From JAJUFS01 sp964599565 (GTDB taxonomy: Bacteria; Pseudomonadota; Gammaproteobacteria; Natronospirales; JAJUFS01), in the NCBI GenBank assembly GCA_964599565.1, contig CAZRFE010000046.1, positions 1-18,732 of the forward strand: a stretch of 18,732 nt of DNA. Reading direction: 5' to 3'. Shown piece by piece: positions 1 through 8,665 of this stretch. The notes below the pieces were generated by a model that saw only the letters and a list, made by a program, of their open reading frames with translations, searched no databases and was not told the origin of the DNA. The position numbers and the translations under genes are program-made. Position 1 is the first letter of the stretch. Each line of letters begins with the position of its first letter.

Positions 1-307
1 GGTGATCGAGGTGGTTCGCGGGAACGAGGTGCCCGCGATCGTAGGATTCCGTCGCATACCGGTAACTCGCGGTGGTTGCCTGCTGGCAGCGCGCCGGGAC
101 GTCCGGGTCCAGCGCAAAACCTGCCGCGCGCCGAAGGGTTCCGGTGTCCGCTTCGGCGCGGTAGTGGAAGCGCTGCGCGCCGCGTTCCGCGCAGTCCAGC
201 CACAGCGTGAACCCGGGGTATTCGACGCGAAGCAACGGCGCCGCCGCGAACGAACCGCACCCTGAGAGCGCGACCGCAAGCGCCGCGCACAACCGCAGGT
301 ACCGCAT
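1..307 (-). CDS. DNA/RNA non-specific endonuclease, lipoprotein-type signal, partial (3' end beyond left edge)
   Basis: Reading leftward from the ATG at 307-305 gives 102 codons with no stop before the edge. A hydrophobic N-terminus ends in a lipobox (L14-S15-G16-C17), so the protein is probably exported and lipid-anchored. Position +2 is Gly rather than Asp, which would suggest outer-membrane sorting if the usual enterobacterial rule holds. Residues 90-93 are DRGH, the hallmark of the beta-beta-alpha-metal nucleases (Serratia nuclease / NUC1 family), with H93 the expected general base; it continues LVPANH, as in the family. The metal-binding Asn region lies outside the window. A purine-rich ribosome site (GGGGGGAAGG) sits just upstream, supporting this start. 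Such enzymes cut DNA and RNA without sequence preference, for nutrient scavenging, biofilm DNA turnover or attack on foreign DNA. The family call is firm; the biological role is inference. Confidence 0.85.
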   Translation of the reverse strand, partial: MRYLRLCAALAVALSGCGSFAAAPLLRVEYPGFTLWLDCAERGAQRFHYRAEADTGTLRRAAGFALDPDVPARCQQATTASYRYATESYDRGHLVPANHLDH

Positions 308-375
308 GCCTTCCCCCCGGATGGCTGGATGGAGCGCGGTCCATGCGCCGTACAAGTTGGGGCCGAGTGCGCACG

Positions 376-381
376 ATTCTA
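376..381 (-). promoter_or_regulatory. candidate -10 box for the nuclease gene
   Basis: On the minus strand this reads TAGAAT, a 5/6 match to the sigma-70 -10 box, about 70 bases before the nuclease ATG. I see no good -35 at standard spacing, so this is a weak candidate. Confidence 0.2.
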
Positions 382-497
382 GTGCAGTTTGCCTTGGCAG
401 CGCTGGACAATCACGTCAACCGATACCCCACCGAGCGCGTGGAACATGTTCACCAAACATCAAGAATGCGGTGTAACTTGTTGTTTCTTTTAATTCT

Positions 498-503
498 TAT
501 AAT
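498..503 (+). promoter_or_regulatory. upstream TATAAT, possible second csoR promoter
   Basis: A perfect TATAAT lies in the AT-rich tract 475-520, with no convincing -35 at 16-18 bases. If used, its transcript would carry a leader of roughly 47 bases that includes the CsoR-like palindrome. Confidence 0.2.
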
Positions 504-519
504 TCACTTGAAGATGATG

Positions 520-550
520 TTGCATGCCGTATACCCCATAGGGGTATAAT
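520..550 (+). promoter_or_regulatory. promoter of csoR-copA
   Basis: A perfect -10 box, TATAAT, lies at 545-550, with a possible -35 TTGCAT at 520-525 and a long 19-base spacer. A start 6-8 bases after the -10 would fall on or next to the csoR ATG at 557. There is no Shine-Dalgarno immediately before that ATG (the preceding bases are CCGGCC), so the message may be leaderless. The palindromic operator covers the spacer and the first part of the -10, a classic repression geometry. Confidence 0.6.
530..548 (+). promoter_or_regulatory. CsoR-like operator palindrome
   Basis: The sequence TATACCCCATAGGGGTATA has perfect 8-base arms around a 3-base centre. GC-tract inverted repeats flanked by AT are characteristic of CsoR-family operators, and this one lies directly before a CsoR gene and overlaps its -10 box. 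A related left half-site, ATACCCCA, also occurs at 423-430. Autoregulation of csoR-copA by copper is the natural reading; binding itself is inferred. Confidence 0.7.
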
Positions 551-556
551 CCGGCC

Positions 557-838
557 ATGAAAACGCACGCCGACCACCACGATCAGCTCAAACGCCTCGC
601 CCGCATTCGCGGCCAGATCGACGGCATCGCCCGGATGATCGAGGAAGACCGCTACTGCGTGGACATCCTCGTGCAGATGCGCGCGGTGCATGCCGCACTT
701 CGCAAGGTCGAGGAGCAGGTGTTGCGCGCACACGTCGATCATTGCGTTGCCGGCGCCCTCGCCTCGCCCGACAGCAAGGCGGGCAGCGAAAAGCTCGACG
801 AACTGTTCGATGTGCTCAACCGCTACGGAGGGAAGTAG
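557..838 (+). CDS. csoR: CsoR-family copper-sensing transcriptional repressor
   Basis: This 93-residue protein has the normal size and all-helical character of the CsoR/RcnR/FrmR family (helix 1 contains LKRLARIRGQIDGIARMIE). The metal-ligand residues are C34, H59 and C63, the Cys-His-Cys set of Cu(I)-sensing CsoR, not the His-rich nickel set of RcnR. CsoR binds operator DNA as the apo form and releases it on Cu(I) binding, so it should de-repress the ATPase gene 19 bases downstream. The ATG at 557 gives the expected N-terminus, but it lacks a close Shine-Dalgarno and sits six bases after a perfect -10 box. The gene partner and operator support copper rather than sulfide or formaldehyde sensing; metal specificity is inferred from residues and context. 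Confidence 0.9.
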   Translation: MKTHADHHDQLKRLARIRGQIDGIARMIEEDRYCVDILVQMRAVHAALRKVEEQVLRAHVDHCVAGALASPDSKAGSEKLDELFDVLNRYGGK

Positions 839-857
839 CACTTCCCGGGAGGCACCT

Positions 858-3194
<2,337 letters not shown>

Positions 3195-3629
3195 TCACAT
3201 CCGGTATGGCAGGAGATCGCGGATCTGCTCGGGACGGTTCTGCGTCGCGTGGTTCGTGATCTCCTGCCCTACGCATTTCTGCAACGGTGGCGAGTAGTTC
3301 TCGCGGAGGCGTCCAAGGAAGGACGGATCGGCAATGACGTGGAAACGCTCAAGCTCGCCGCGTGCGCGGAGTTTTTCCACTTCCTCGATGATCTCGTGCG
3401 CGAACAGCTGCGCCTGGTGTTCCTTCTCGGACGGCGGCTCGTACTTCTGCCGCTGTGCCGAACCGTTGCCGAACGCACTCCCCTTGCCGTCGGTGACCAG
3501 TTCGCGCTCCTGCAGGCGTGACGCGGGGTTTACGAAATCCTGCACTTCACGCAGCGGGCCGGTGATGTGCTCGGCGCGGAACAGTCGTGCGCGGACGCTG
3601 TCCGCCGCTATCACCCAGACGTTCTCCAT
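3195..3629 (-). CDS. host attachment protein family (Host_attach domain)
   Basis: This 144-residue protein has no signal peptide or membrane segment. It matches the Host_attach family along its length: an N-terminal VWVIAADSVRARLFRAE, a central FVNPASRLQERELVTDGKG, a helix with FAHEIIEEVEKLR, then FHVIADPSFLGRLRENY. The family is named for an Agrobacterium protein implicated in plant attachment, but most members sit in unrelated bacteria and their biochemical role is not established. A cytoplasmic housekeeping or stress role is equally likely here. The start has an excellent ribosome site (GGAGGAA). It lies 69 bases downstream of the phosphodiesterase gene on the same strand, with a long inverted repeat between them whose end touches the ribosome site. 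Its stop directly abuts the copA stop. Confidence 0.85.
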   Translation of the reverse strand: MENVWVIAADSVRARLFRAEHITGPLREVQDFVNPASRLQERELVTDGKGSAFGNGSAQRQKYEPPSEKEHQAQLFAHEIIEEVEKLRARGELERFHVIADPSFLGRLRENYSPPLQKCVGQEITNHATQNRPEQIRDLLPYRM

Positions 3630-3639
3630 TGGCGTTCCT

Positions 3640-3692
3640 CCGTCTTGTTTCGCCTTCCATGGACATGAGGCCGGATGACGGAAACAAAACGG
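3640..3692 (-). repeat. 12-base inverted repeat in the leader of the host-attachment gene
   Basis: Arms 3640-3651 and 3681-3692 (CCGTCTTGTTTC and GAAACAAAACGG on the plus strand) are complementary except at one position. In minus-strand RNA that position becomes a U-G wobble, so all 12 pairs can form around a 29-base loop. The downstream arm includes the first G residues of the Shine-Dalgarno at 3635-3641. It has no U tract, so it is not a standard terminator; it could modulate translation or stability. Confidence 0.5.
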
Positions 3693-3698
3693 CGTAAC

Positions 3699-4433
3699 TC
3701 AGCGCATGTCCGTGAGGGGTTTCTCCGGCAGCCACTCGGCGATGTGGTCGGTTTCGATCAGGTGAGCGCCGAAGGCGCGCAGCATCTGCGCTTCGGCCAG
3801 GTCCGGGACCTCGTAGACCGCCCATTGCCAGGGTCCTGGCCAGAAGGAATCCGCGCCGGGCGGCAAACCGCGCAGGCTGGTGAACAGGAATTCCGCCTGC
3901 AGTTGCTCCGCCTGCGGGCGGATGTGAATCTTCCATGGCTCGAATGCCCAGCCGATGCGAAATTCCCCGCGCGCGGAGGCAAGAGTGGCGCGGTCGAACG
4001 ACAGCAGCACCGCGTGATCGCGCCGCGGCCGAAGCAGCGGACGAAGCGCGTGCAATGCCTTTTCGCGGCCGATCTTCCATAACGACGCGCGCTTCACCTC
4101 GACGAATGCCGTAACACCCGGATACTCGTCGATCAGTTCGAGCATGTCTGCAAGATGCGGAATGCGAAGATCGCGGTAGCGGCGGCCGAAGCGTGCCGGT
4201 TCACCGGCCTTGCGCGCGCGGATGTCCGCGTAATCCATGAGAAACACGGCTCCCCGCCTGCCGGTCACGCGCAACAGGTTTGCGTCATGCAGCACGACCG
4301 GCACGCCGTCGCGCGAGAACTGCACGTCGAATTCCACGTAACGCGCGCCGGCGTCGAGTGCTGCGCGCATGCCGGGCAGCGAGTTTTCCGGAAAGCGCGC
4401 CGGGTAGCCGCGGTGTGCGACGAGTTCAAGCAT
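3699..4433 (-). CDS. glycerophosphodiester phosphodiesterase (UgpQ-type, cytosolic)
   Basis: This 244-residue protein hydrolyses glycerophosphodiesters (deacylated phospholipids) to sn-glycerol 3-phosphate and an alcohol. The GDPD signature is complete: H7-R8-G9, E16-N17, E34-x-D36 and H49-D50, the metal and catalytic residues, with further barrel strands FVEVKR and LLSFD. There is no signal peptide and the length matches cytosolic UgpQ (about 247) rather than periplasmic GlpQ. I chose the ATG at 4433 because the first beta strand (LVAHRG) begins immediately; an upstream in-frame TTG at 4469 would add 12 residues with no family match. The ribosome site is weak. It is divergent from the hydrolase at 4519 and precedes the host-attachment gene on the same strand, possibly co-transcribed. 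Confidence 0.9.
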   Translation of the reverse strand: MLELVAHRGYPARFPENSLPGMRAALDAGARYVEFDVQFSRDGVPVVLHDANLLRVTGRRGAVFLMDYADIRARKAGEPARFGRRYRDLRIPHLADMLELIDEYPGVTAFVEVKRASLWKIGREKALHALRPLLRPRRDHAVLLSFDRATLASARGEFRIGWAFEPWKIHIRPQAEQLQAEFLFTSLRGLPPGADSFWPGPWQWAVYEVPDLAEAQMLRAFGAHLIETDHIAEWLPEKPLTDMR

Positions 4434-4506
4434 GCGGCGAAGGATTCCAGAGCATCCTGCGCTGAGCAACCGGTATTCCCTTCATGGCGCGGTGCCGAAC
4501 AGCCGT

Positions 4507-4512
4507 TAAGAT
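4507..4512 (+). promoter_or_regulatory. candidate -10 box, possibly leaderless start of the hydrolase gene
   Basis: TAAGAT is a 4/6 match to TATAAT and ends exactly six bases before the ATG at 4519. No Shine-Dalgarno is visible between it and the ATG, and the -35 region is weak. The spacing is identical to that seen at csoR. Confidence 0.35.
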
Positions 4513-4518
4513 TCACGC

Positions 4519-5433
4519 ATGGCAAAGATCATCTTCATTCCCGGCAAGAATCCGAAGCCGCCGCCCGATGCGCATCGCGCGCAGCTGTGGCGCTGCCTGC
4601 TGGAAGGCGTGCGGCGCGCAAGCCCGGAGATGCACGCGGATCTCGTGCAGCATGCCGATGATTTCATGACGGCTGCCTGGAACAAGGAGTACTACGGCAT
4701 GGAGACGTCCGTCGCGGAGGAACTGCCGTGGATAGACGCCCTGCTTCACCAGCACGGCGCGACGGCCGGCGACATGGAAGAAGCGCGGCTGTGGCGCAAG
4801 CGCATGACGGCATTCACCTACTCGGTGGCGGACTATTTTCCGCGACTCATCAGCGTGTTCGCCGACGAGGCCGCGCGCTCGACGATCGAGGAAACGCATC
4901 GCTACTTCACCAACATGGGCGGCAGCGCGGAACTTGCGCACGCCACGGTCATCGACATGCTCCACCCGCTGCTTGCGGAAAATGAACCGGTGCTGCTGAT
5001 CGGTCACAGCCTTGGCTCGGTAATTGCGTACAACGCACTGTGGCTGATGACGCACCAATACGGCGTGCGCACGAAGGTCGATGTACTGCTTACGCTTGGC
5101 AGCCCGCTCGGCATGCGGTTCGTGAAGGCGCGCCTGCTCGGGCACAACCACATCGGCGGCACGCGCTACCCCGGCTGCATCCGCGAGTGGATCAACGTGT
5201 CCGCGGTCGGCGATGAAACCGCGCTGGATGCGCGGCTGCGTGACGACTACCACGAGATGATCGAGTTCGGCCTCGTGGAAAACATCAGCGACCATCTCGG
5301 CAGGATCTACAACCATTACCGCGACGACGAAGGGCTGAACCCGCATCGCATCTATGGCTATCTCGTGAATCCCGCCGTCGGCCAGATCATCGCCGAATGG
5401 TGGTATCGCCAGGTGCACGATACCCACGCCTGA
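4519..5433 (+). CDS. alpha/beta hydrolase, lipase/esterase-like
   Basis: This 304-residue protein starts directly with a beta strand (KIIFIPGKNPKPP) and lacks a signal peptide, so it is probably cytoplasmic. The nucleophile elbow GHSLGS is at 162-167 with S164 as catalytic serine, preceded by strand PVLLI and followed by VLLTLGSPLG, a pattern common in lipase-like enzymes. D232 (in AVGDETA) and H276 (in NPHRIYGYL) are the likely remaining triad members by position and context. The 90 residues between the first strand and the elbow form a large, acidic, aromatic-rich insertion that probably serves as a lid. The substrate is unknown; acyl esters or lysophospholipids are guesses supported only by the neighbouring phosphodiesterase. 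Its stop lies two bases from that of the convergent gene at 5436. Confidence 0.75.
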   Translation: MAKIIFIPGKNPKPPPDAHRAQLWRCLLEGVRRASPEMHADLVQHADDFMTAAWNKEYYGMETSVAEELPWIDALLHQHGATAGDMEEARLWRKRMTAFTYSVADYFPRLISVFADEAARSTIEETHRYFTNMGGSAELAHATVIDMLHPLLAENEPVLLIGHSLGSVIAYNALWLMTHQYGVRTKVDVLLTLGSPLGMRFVKARLLGHNHIGGTRYPGCIREWINVSAVGDETALDARLRDDYHEMIEFGLVENISDHLGRIYNHYRDDEGLNPHRIYGYLVNPAVGQIIAEWWYRQVHDTHA

Positions 5434-5435
5434 TT

Positions 5436-5789
5436 TCACGCACCGGGATGTTCCAGCGTCCACGACTCCTCGACGAACAGGCCAGGCGCTTCCCAGGGAT
5501 GGTTGGCGCGTATGCCGTTGTCGAGAACGTCTTCAAGCACGCGCTCGTCGCGCGGCAACGAGAACACCAGCATGCTCACCGGTTCCTGGTGAAGGCTGCC
5601 GACATCGCCGCGCGCCGGTCGTGAACCGGGACGCGCGCGGAACTCCTCGCGCGCATCTTCGAGATACCAAAGCACGCTGTCGTAGTAATCATCCCCGAGC
5701 GGGTAGATGCGCTTGACGCCTTCGACCAGTGGGCGCAGTGCATCGCGCGGTACGAACACCGTGATGCGATAGATCGGCTTCAGCTGCAT
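5436..5789 (-). CDS. small conserved hypothetical protein, possibly CutA/NIF3-like ferredoxin fold
   Basis: This 117-residue soluble protein begins YRITVFVP, a hydrophobic strand, followed by a helix and PLGDDYYDSVLWYLE. Near the end, ANHPWEAPGLFVEESWTLE resembles the HP(Y/W)E-P signature found in CutA1 and the inserted domain of NIF3/YqfO proteins, which share a dimeric or trimeric alpha/beta fold. That similarity is from motif memory and is not decisive. The start is supported by an AGGA ribosome site and by an extended -10 box 42 bases upstream. It stands alone on the minus strand, converging on the hydrolase gene. Function unknown; metal tolerance (CutA-like) is a speculation suggested by the copper genes nearby. 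Confidence 0.6.
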   Translation of the reverse strand: MQLKPIYRITVFVPRDALRPLVEGVKRIYPLGDDYYDSVLWYLEDAREEFRARPGSRPARGDVGSLHQEPVSMLVFSLPRDERVLEDVLDNGIRANHPWEAPGLFVEESWTLEHPGA

Positions 5790-5831
5790 GTCGGGATCCT
5801 GTCCGTTGCCGGAAGCATGGAGACATGCCGA

Positions 5832-5840
5832 GGTCTATCA
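5832..5840 (-). promoter_or_regulatory. extended -10 promoter of the gene ending at 5436
   Basis: On the minus strand this reads TGATAGACC: a TGn extension followed by a TAGACC hexamer, placed to give a leader of about 35 bases. Two near-identical elements precede other genes in the window (9440-9448 and 13526-13534), which raises confidence. Confidence 0.4.
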
Positions 5841-5902
5841 CAGCGTTACTCGTCGTGGAAGCCACGGCGACACATCTTATATGGGTGTTCGCGGTGTTGC
5901 CG

Positions 5903-6793
5903 TCAGAGCATGAGCCGTCCGCCCGTGACCGGGACCAGCGCGCCGGTCATGTAGCTCGATTCGTCCGATGCAAGGAGCACGAACACCGGCGCAAGTTCCG
6001 CGGGCTGGCCGGCGCGACCGAGCGGCGTGTTGCTGCCGAAGTTCTTCACCTTTTCCATCGGCATCGTCGAAGGAATGAGCGGCGTCCATATGGGGCCCGG
6101 CGCGACGGCATTCACGCGTATGCCCTGCTTTGCAACCATGCCGGAGAGCCCGGCGGTGAAGTTCGCGATCGCGCCTTTCGTTGTCGCATAGGCAAGCAGG
6201 GACGGGCTCGGATCGGTCGCGTTGATCGATGAGGTGTTGATGATCGTGCTGCCCGGCTGCATGCGCGGGATGGCGGCCTTGCACAGGTAGAAGACGCTGT
6301 AGATGTTGGAGCGGAACGTCGCATCCCATTCCGCTGCGCTGATGTCCTCGATGCTCTTGAACGTCGCCTGGTGCGCGGCGTTGTTGACGAGTATGTCGAG
6401 CTTGCCGAACTCCGTCGTCGCGCGTTCGACGAGTGCGCGGCAGTGCGCTTCCTCGCGGATGTCACCGGCGACGGTGATTGCCTTGCGTCCGGCCTCTTCC
6501 ACCCAGCGTGCGGTTTCGTGCGCATCGTCGTGCTCTTCGAGATACGAGATGAGAACGTCCGCACCTTCGCGCGCGAACGCGATGGCGACGGCGCGGCCGA
6601 TGCCTGAATCCGCACCGGTGATGATTGCTGCACGTCCGCTGAGCCGCCCGCTGCCCTTGTAGCTGTGCTCGCCATGATCCGGCGCCGGCGTCATTTCATC
6701 CGTGCGGCCGGGAATGTCCTGGCGTTGCGGCGGCTGCGGCGGTCGCGGATGTTTCGTCGCCGGGTTCCGTTGCGTGCCGGGTTCGTGCTGCAT
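5903..6793 (-). CDS. yghA: YghA-type short-chain dehydrogenase/reductase
   Basis: This 296-residue NAD(P)-dependent SDR oxidoreductase has the long N-terminal tail (about 50 residues, rich in Pro and Gln) characteristic of the YghA / general stress protein 39 group. The Rossmann motif TGADSGIG is at 59-66, NNAA at 137-140, and the catalytic S189, Y202 and K206 are all present. The segments YKGSGRLSGR, VAPGPIWT and RAGQPAELAPVFV match E. coli YghA closely. The ATG at 6793 follows a strong AAGGAGG ribosome site that includes the sodC stop codon (TAAGGAGG), so the two are translationally linked. An upstream in-frame start at 6829 lies inside sodC and is unlikely. The substrate is not known; members are often associated with stress responses, which fits its partner sodC. 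Confidence 0.9.
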   Translation of the reverse strand: MQHEPGTQRNPATKHPRPPQPPQRQDIPGRTDEMTPAPDHGEHSYKGSGRLSGRAAIITGADSGIGRAVAIAFAREGADVLISYLEEHDDAHETARWVEEAGRKAITVAGDIREEAHCRALVERATTEFGKLDILVNNAAHQATFKSIEDISAAEWDATFRSNIYSVFYLCKAAIPRMQPGSTIINTSSINATDPSPSLLAYATTKGAIANFTAGLSGMVAKQGIRVNAVAPGPIWTPLIPSTMPMEKVKNFGSNTPLGRAGQPAELAPVFVLLASDESSYMTGALVPVTGGRLML

Positions 6794-6804
6794 GATCCGC
6801 CTCC

Positions 6805-7353
6805 TTATCCCGCCTTGATCTCCGCGCACGCCACGCGCGCACCCGCATTGCCCGACGGCTGCGACGCGTAGTCGTCCGCCTTCTCGTGCACCATCAGCGC
6901 CGAGCCGTCCTTGTCCTGCAGGGACGCCTTGCCGCCGCCGAGAGACGTCCGGTCGAGCAGCACCTCGAACGTCGCCTTGCCGTCATCGCCGACATGAATG
7001 TTCGGCATGTCGCCCGCGTGCGGACCCTGCTTCATCTTTGCGCCATGTTTCTTGCCGTGCGGTGCGTAGTGTTCGCCGGCCGACTTGAAATCCGGCGCGC
7101 TGCATTTGCCACGCTCATGCACATGAAAGGCATGCCATCCCGGTTTCAGTCCTTCGAGTTCGACCTCGACAAGTACGCCGTTCGGCGTTTCGGTCAGAGT
7201 CGCCTTGCCGGTGGATTCGTTCTGCGCGTCGATGAATTCCGCGGATGCGCGCGCGTCGGATTTTCGGTCGCGCTGCGGTTCGCCGGCGAATGCCGAAAGA
7301 CACAACGTGGCGAGGGCGAACAGCACGGCAGTGGAAAAAGCGTTCTTTTTCAT
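6805..7353 (-). CDS. sodC: copper/zinc superoxide dismutase, exported
   Basis: This 182-residue protein converts superoxide to hydrogen peroxide and oxygen in the periplasm. Residues 1-23 form a signal peptide (KK, hydrophobic core, cleavage near AFA-GE). The metal ligands are all present: copper H77, H79, H95 and H156; zinc H95, H103, H112 and D115. The C84-C176 pair would form the conserved disulfide. The C-terminal GGKASLQDKDGSALMVHEK is typical, although bacterial SodC usually has GGGRSLVVHE there. The ATG at 7353 has an AGGAG ribosome site. The frame is open far upstream through clsB, but that is only a shadow. It is followed 11 bases later by the YghA-type dehydrogenase, forming a two-gene oxidative stress unit. 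It needs copper, like the csoR-copA module in this window. Confidence 0.95.
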   Translation of the reverse strand: MKKNAFSTAVLFALATLCLSAFAGEPQRDRKSDARASAEFIDAQNESTGKATLTETPNGVLVEVELEGLKPGWHAFHVHERGKCSAPDFKSAGEHYAPHGKKHGAKMKQGPHAGDMPNIHVGDDGKATFEVLLDRTSLGGGKASLQDKDGSALMVHEKADDYASQPSGNAGARVACAEIKAG

Positions 7354-7389
7354 GGCGCGACTCCTGTTTCTCGGGGAAAAACAGCGTTC

Positions 7390-7395
7390 ATTGTA
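7390..7395 (-). promoter_or_regulatory. candidate -10 box for sodC
   Basis: The minus strand reads TACAAT (5/6 match) 36 bases before the sodC ATG, in the 104-base gap after clsB. No good -35 at standard spacing is visible. Its presence suggests sodC-yghA can be transcribed independently of clsB. Confidence 0.35.
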
Positions 7396-7421
7396 GGTTC
7401 GTCGCGGCCCGTCAGTATCGG

Positions 7422-7437
7422 GCATACCATGCATACC
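7422..7437 (-). repeat. tandem 7-base repeat upstream of sodC
   Basis: GCATACC occurs twice in direct orientation (7422-7428 and 7431-7437) with a nine-base period, about 27 bases upstream of the candidate sodC -10 box. It could be a binding site for a response regulator, or chance. Confidence 0.3.
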
Positions 7438-7457
7438 GGAACGGCGGATCGGTGCGG

Positions 7458-8561
7458 CTAGAGAAACTTGCGCGCAAGCCAGCCGACGACTTCCTCGGCG
7501 CGCATCGACCAGCCGCGCAGTTTCCATGCGGAATGAAGAATCTCGCGGGAGACCTCGAGATCGTCGAGGAAATTCTTGCGCAATATGCCGGCGAGATCCG
7601 CGCGCGAGGAGATGAGGTTGAGCTCGTAGTTCACATAAAAGCTGCGGTAATCGATGTTGGCGGTGCCGATGGTGCACCAGCGGCTGTCGATGACTGCGGT
7701 CTTTGCATGCAGCAGCCGCGGCCTGTATTCGTAGATGCGCACGCCGGCGGCAAGCAGTTGCGAATACGCTGCGCGCGCCGCCCACTGCGTCACCGGCCGG
7801 TCCGTCTTGTACGGTACGAGCAGGCGAACGTCGACGCCGCGGCGCGCCGCGCGCGCCATCTCCTGCTGCGTGGCGTGATCCGGCATGAAGTACGGTGTCG
7901 TGAGCCACACGCTTTCCGCGGCGGTGCGCATGCGGCGTTTCAGCAGCCGGCGGAAGCGGTGCGTCTGACGCAGGTTGTGGTTCGAGACCAGGAACGCGCC
8001 GCGATCGACATCGGCCGGTGCGCGCCAGTTGCGCCTGCCCTGCCACAGGTGGTCGAAGTATTCCGCTGCAACCCGCGCGAGCGGACCGACGATGCGAAGA
8101 TGCGTATCGCGCCAGCATTCCTCGCCGGTGTAGCGGCGCGAGCTGTCGTCATGGATGTTGAAGCCGCCGAGCCATGCACGTTCGTCGTCGACGACGAGCA
8201 GCTTGCGATGATTGCGGCGGTTGAGTTTCAGCAGGCGCAGCAGTCGCGCGGGATTGAACCAGCGCACGCTTGCACCGGCCTCGCGCAGTCTTTCCGGCGC
8301 ATCGCTGAGCGAAAGCATCAGCGATCCGAGCGCGTCGAGGTGCAGGCGCACGTCGATACCGGCGCGCGCGCGTTCGCAGCACGCCTCGATGAACTCGCCG
8401 CCGATCGCGTCGTTCTCGAAGATGTAACTTTCCAGGCGCACGCTGCGCTTCGCACGGCGCAGGTGCCAGAGCATGTCGTCATAGAGTTCATCACCCTCGG
8501 TGAATACCGTGAAGGTGTCGTGACTCTGCTCGTCGGCGGGTGGATTCTTGTCGTGATTCAT
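7458..8561 (-). CDS. clsB: cardiolipin synthase ClsB-like phospholipase D family protein
   Basis: This 367-residue protein has two HKD motifs: H118-x-K120-x4-D125 and H285-x-K287-x4-D292, each followed by the usual small-residue G-rich strand (LGGFNI and IGTANID). This is the catalytic pair of the phospholipase D superfamily. There are no N-terminal membrane helices, as in ClsB/YbhO and unlike ClsA. ClsB condenses phospholipid headgroup donors to make cardiolipin at the inner membrane. The start at 8561 leaves a short polar N-terminus before FTVFTEGDELYDDML; the open frame continues upstream to 8708 but overlaps the divergent gene. The divergent neighbour is a YbhP-like protein; in E. coli ybhP and clsB (ybhO) are adjacent, supporting the assignment. 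A generic PLD-type hydrolase remains possible. Confidence 0.85.
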   Translation of the reverse strand: MNHDKNPPADEQSHDTFTVFTEGDELYDDMLWHLRRAKRSVRLESYIFENDAIGGEFIEACCERARAGIDVRLHLDALGSLMLSLSDAPERLREAGASVRWFNPARLLRLLKLNRRNHRKLLVVDDERAWLGGFNIHDDSSRRYTGEECWRDTHLRIVGPLARVAAEYFDHLWQGRRNWRAPADVDRGAFLVSNHNLRQTHRFRRLLKRRMRTAAESVWLTTPYFMPDHATQQEMARAARRGVDVRLLVPYKTDRPVTQWAARAAYSQLLAAGVRIYEYRPRLLHAKTAVIDSRWCTIGTANIDYRSFYVNYELNLISSRADLAGILRKNFLDDLEVSREILHSAWKLRGWSMRAEEVVGWLARKFL

Positions 8562-8600
8562 CTGGAATTGCCGGCTTGCCAATTGCGTACGAACTCCAAC

Positions 8601-8606
8601 AGTATA
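8601..8606 (-). promoter_or_regulatory. candidate -10 box for clsB
   Basis: The minus strand reads TATACT (5/6 match) 39 bases before the clsB ATG, in the 104-base divergent gap with the ybhP-like gene. The -35 is not clear. Confidence 0.3.
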
Positions 8607-8665
8607 GGTTTGAGCCTCCGGTGCGCGCGCTGTCGCCGGCGCGGCCCGACCATACAGGCGAGGAT

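Noticed and set aside
2..265. 87-residue plus-strand frame at the left edge
   Set aside because: It is opposite the nuclease, whose lipobox and DRGH motif show the coding strand is minus.
690..857. 56-residue N-terminal extension of copA
   Set aside because: It overlaps csoR in another frame, has no family match, and the ATG at 858 has a good ribosome site.
5851..5869. Hairpin CGTCGTGG-AAG-CCACGGCG after the yghA gene as a terminator
   Set aside because: The stem needs a wobble only on the plus strand, has a mismatch on the minus strand where the gene lies, and no T tract follows.
7354..8118. Long upstream extension of the sodC frame
   Set aside because: It runs antisense-free through clsB in a different frame; sodC's signal peptide and ribosome site fix its start at 7353.
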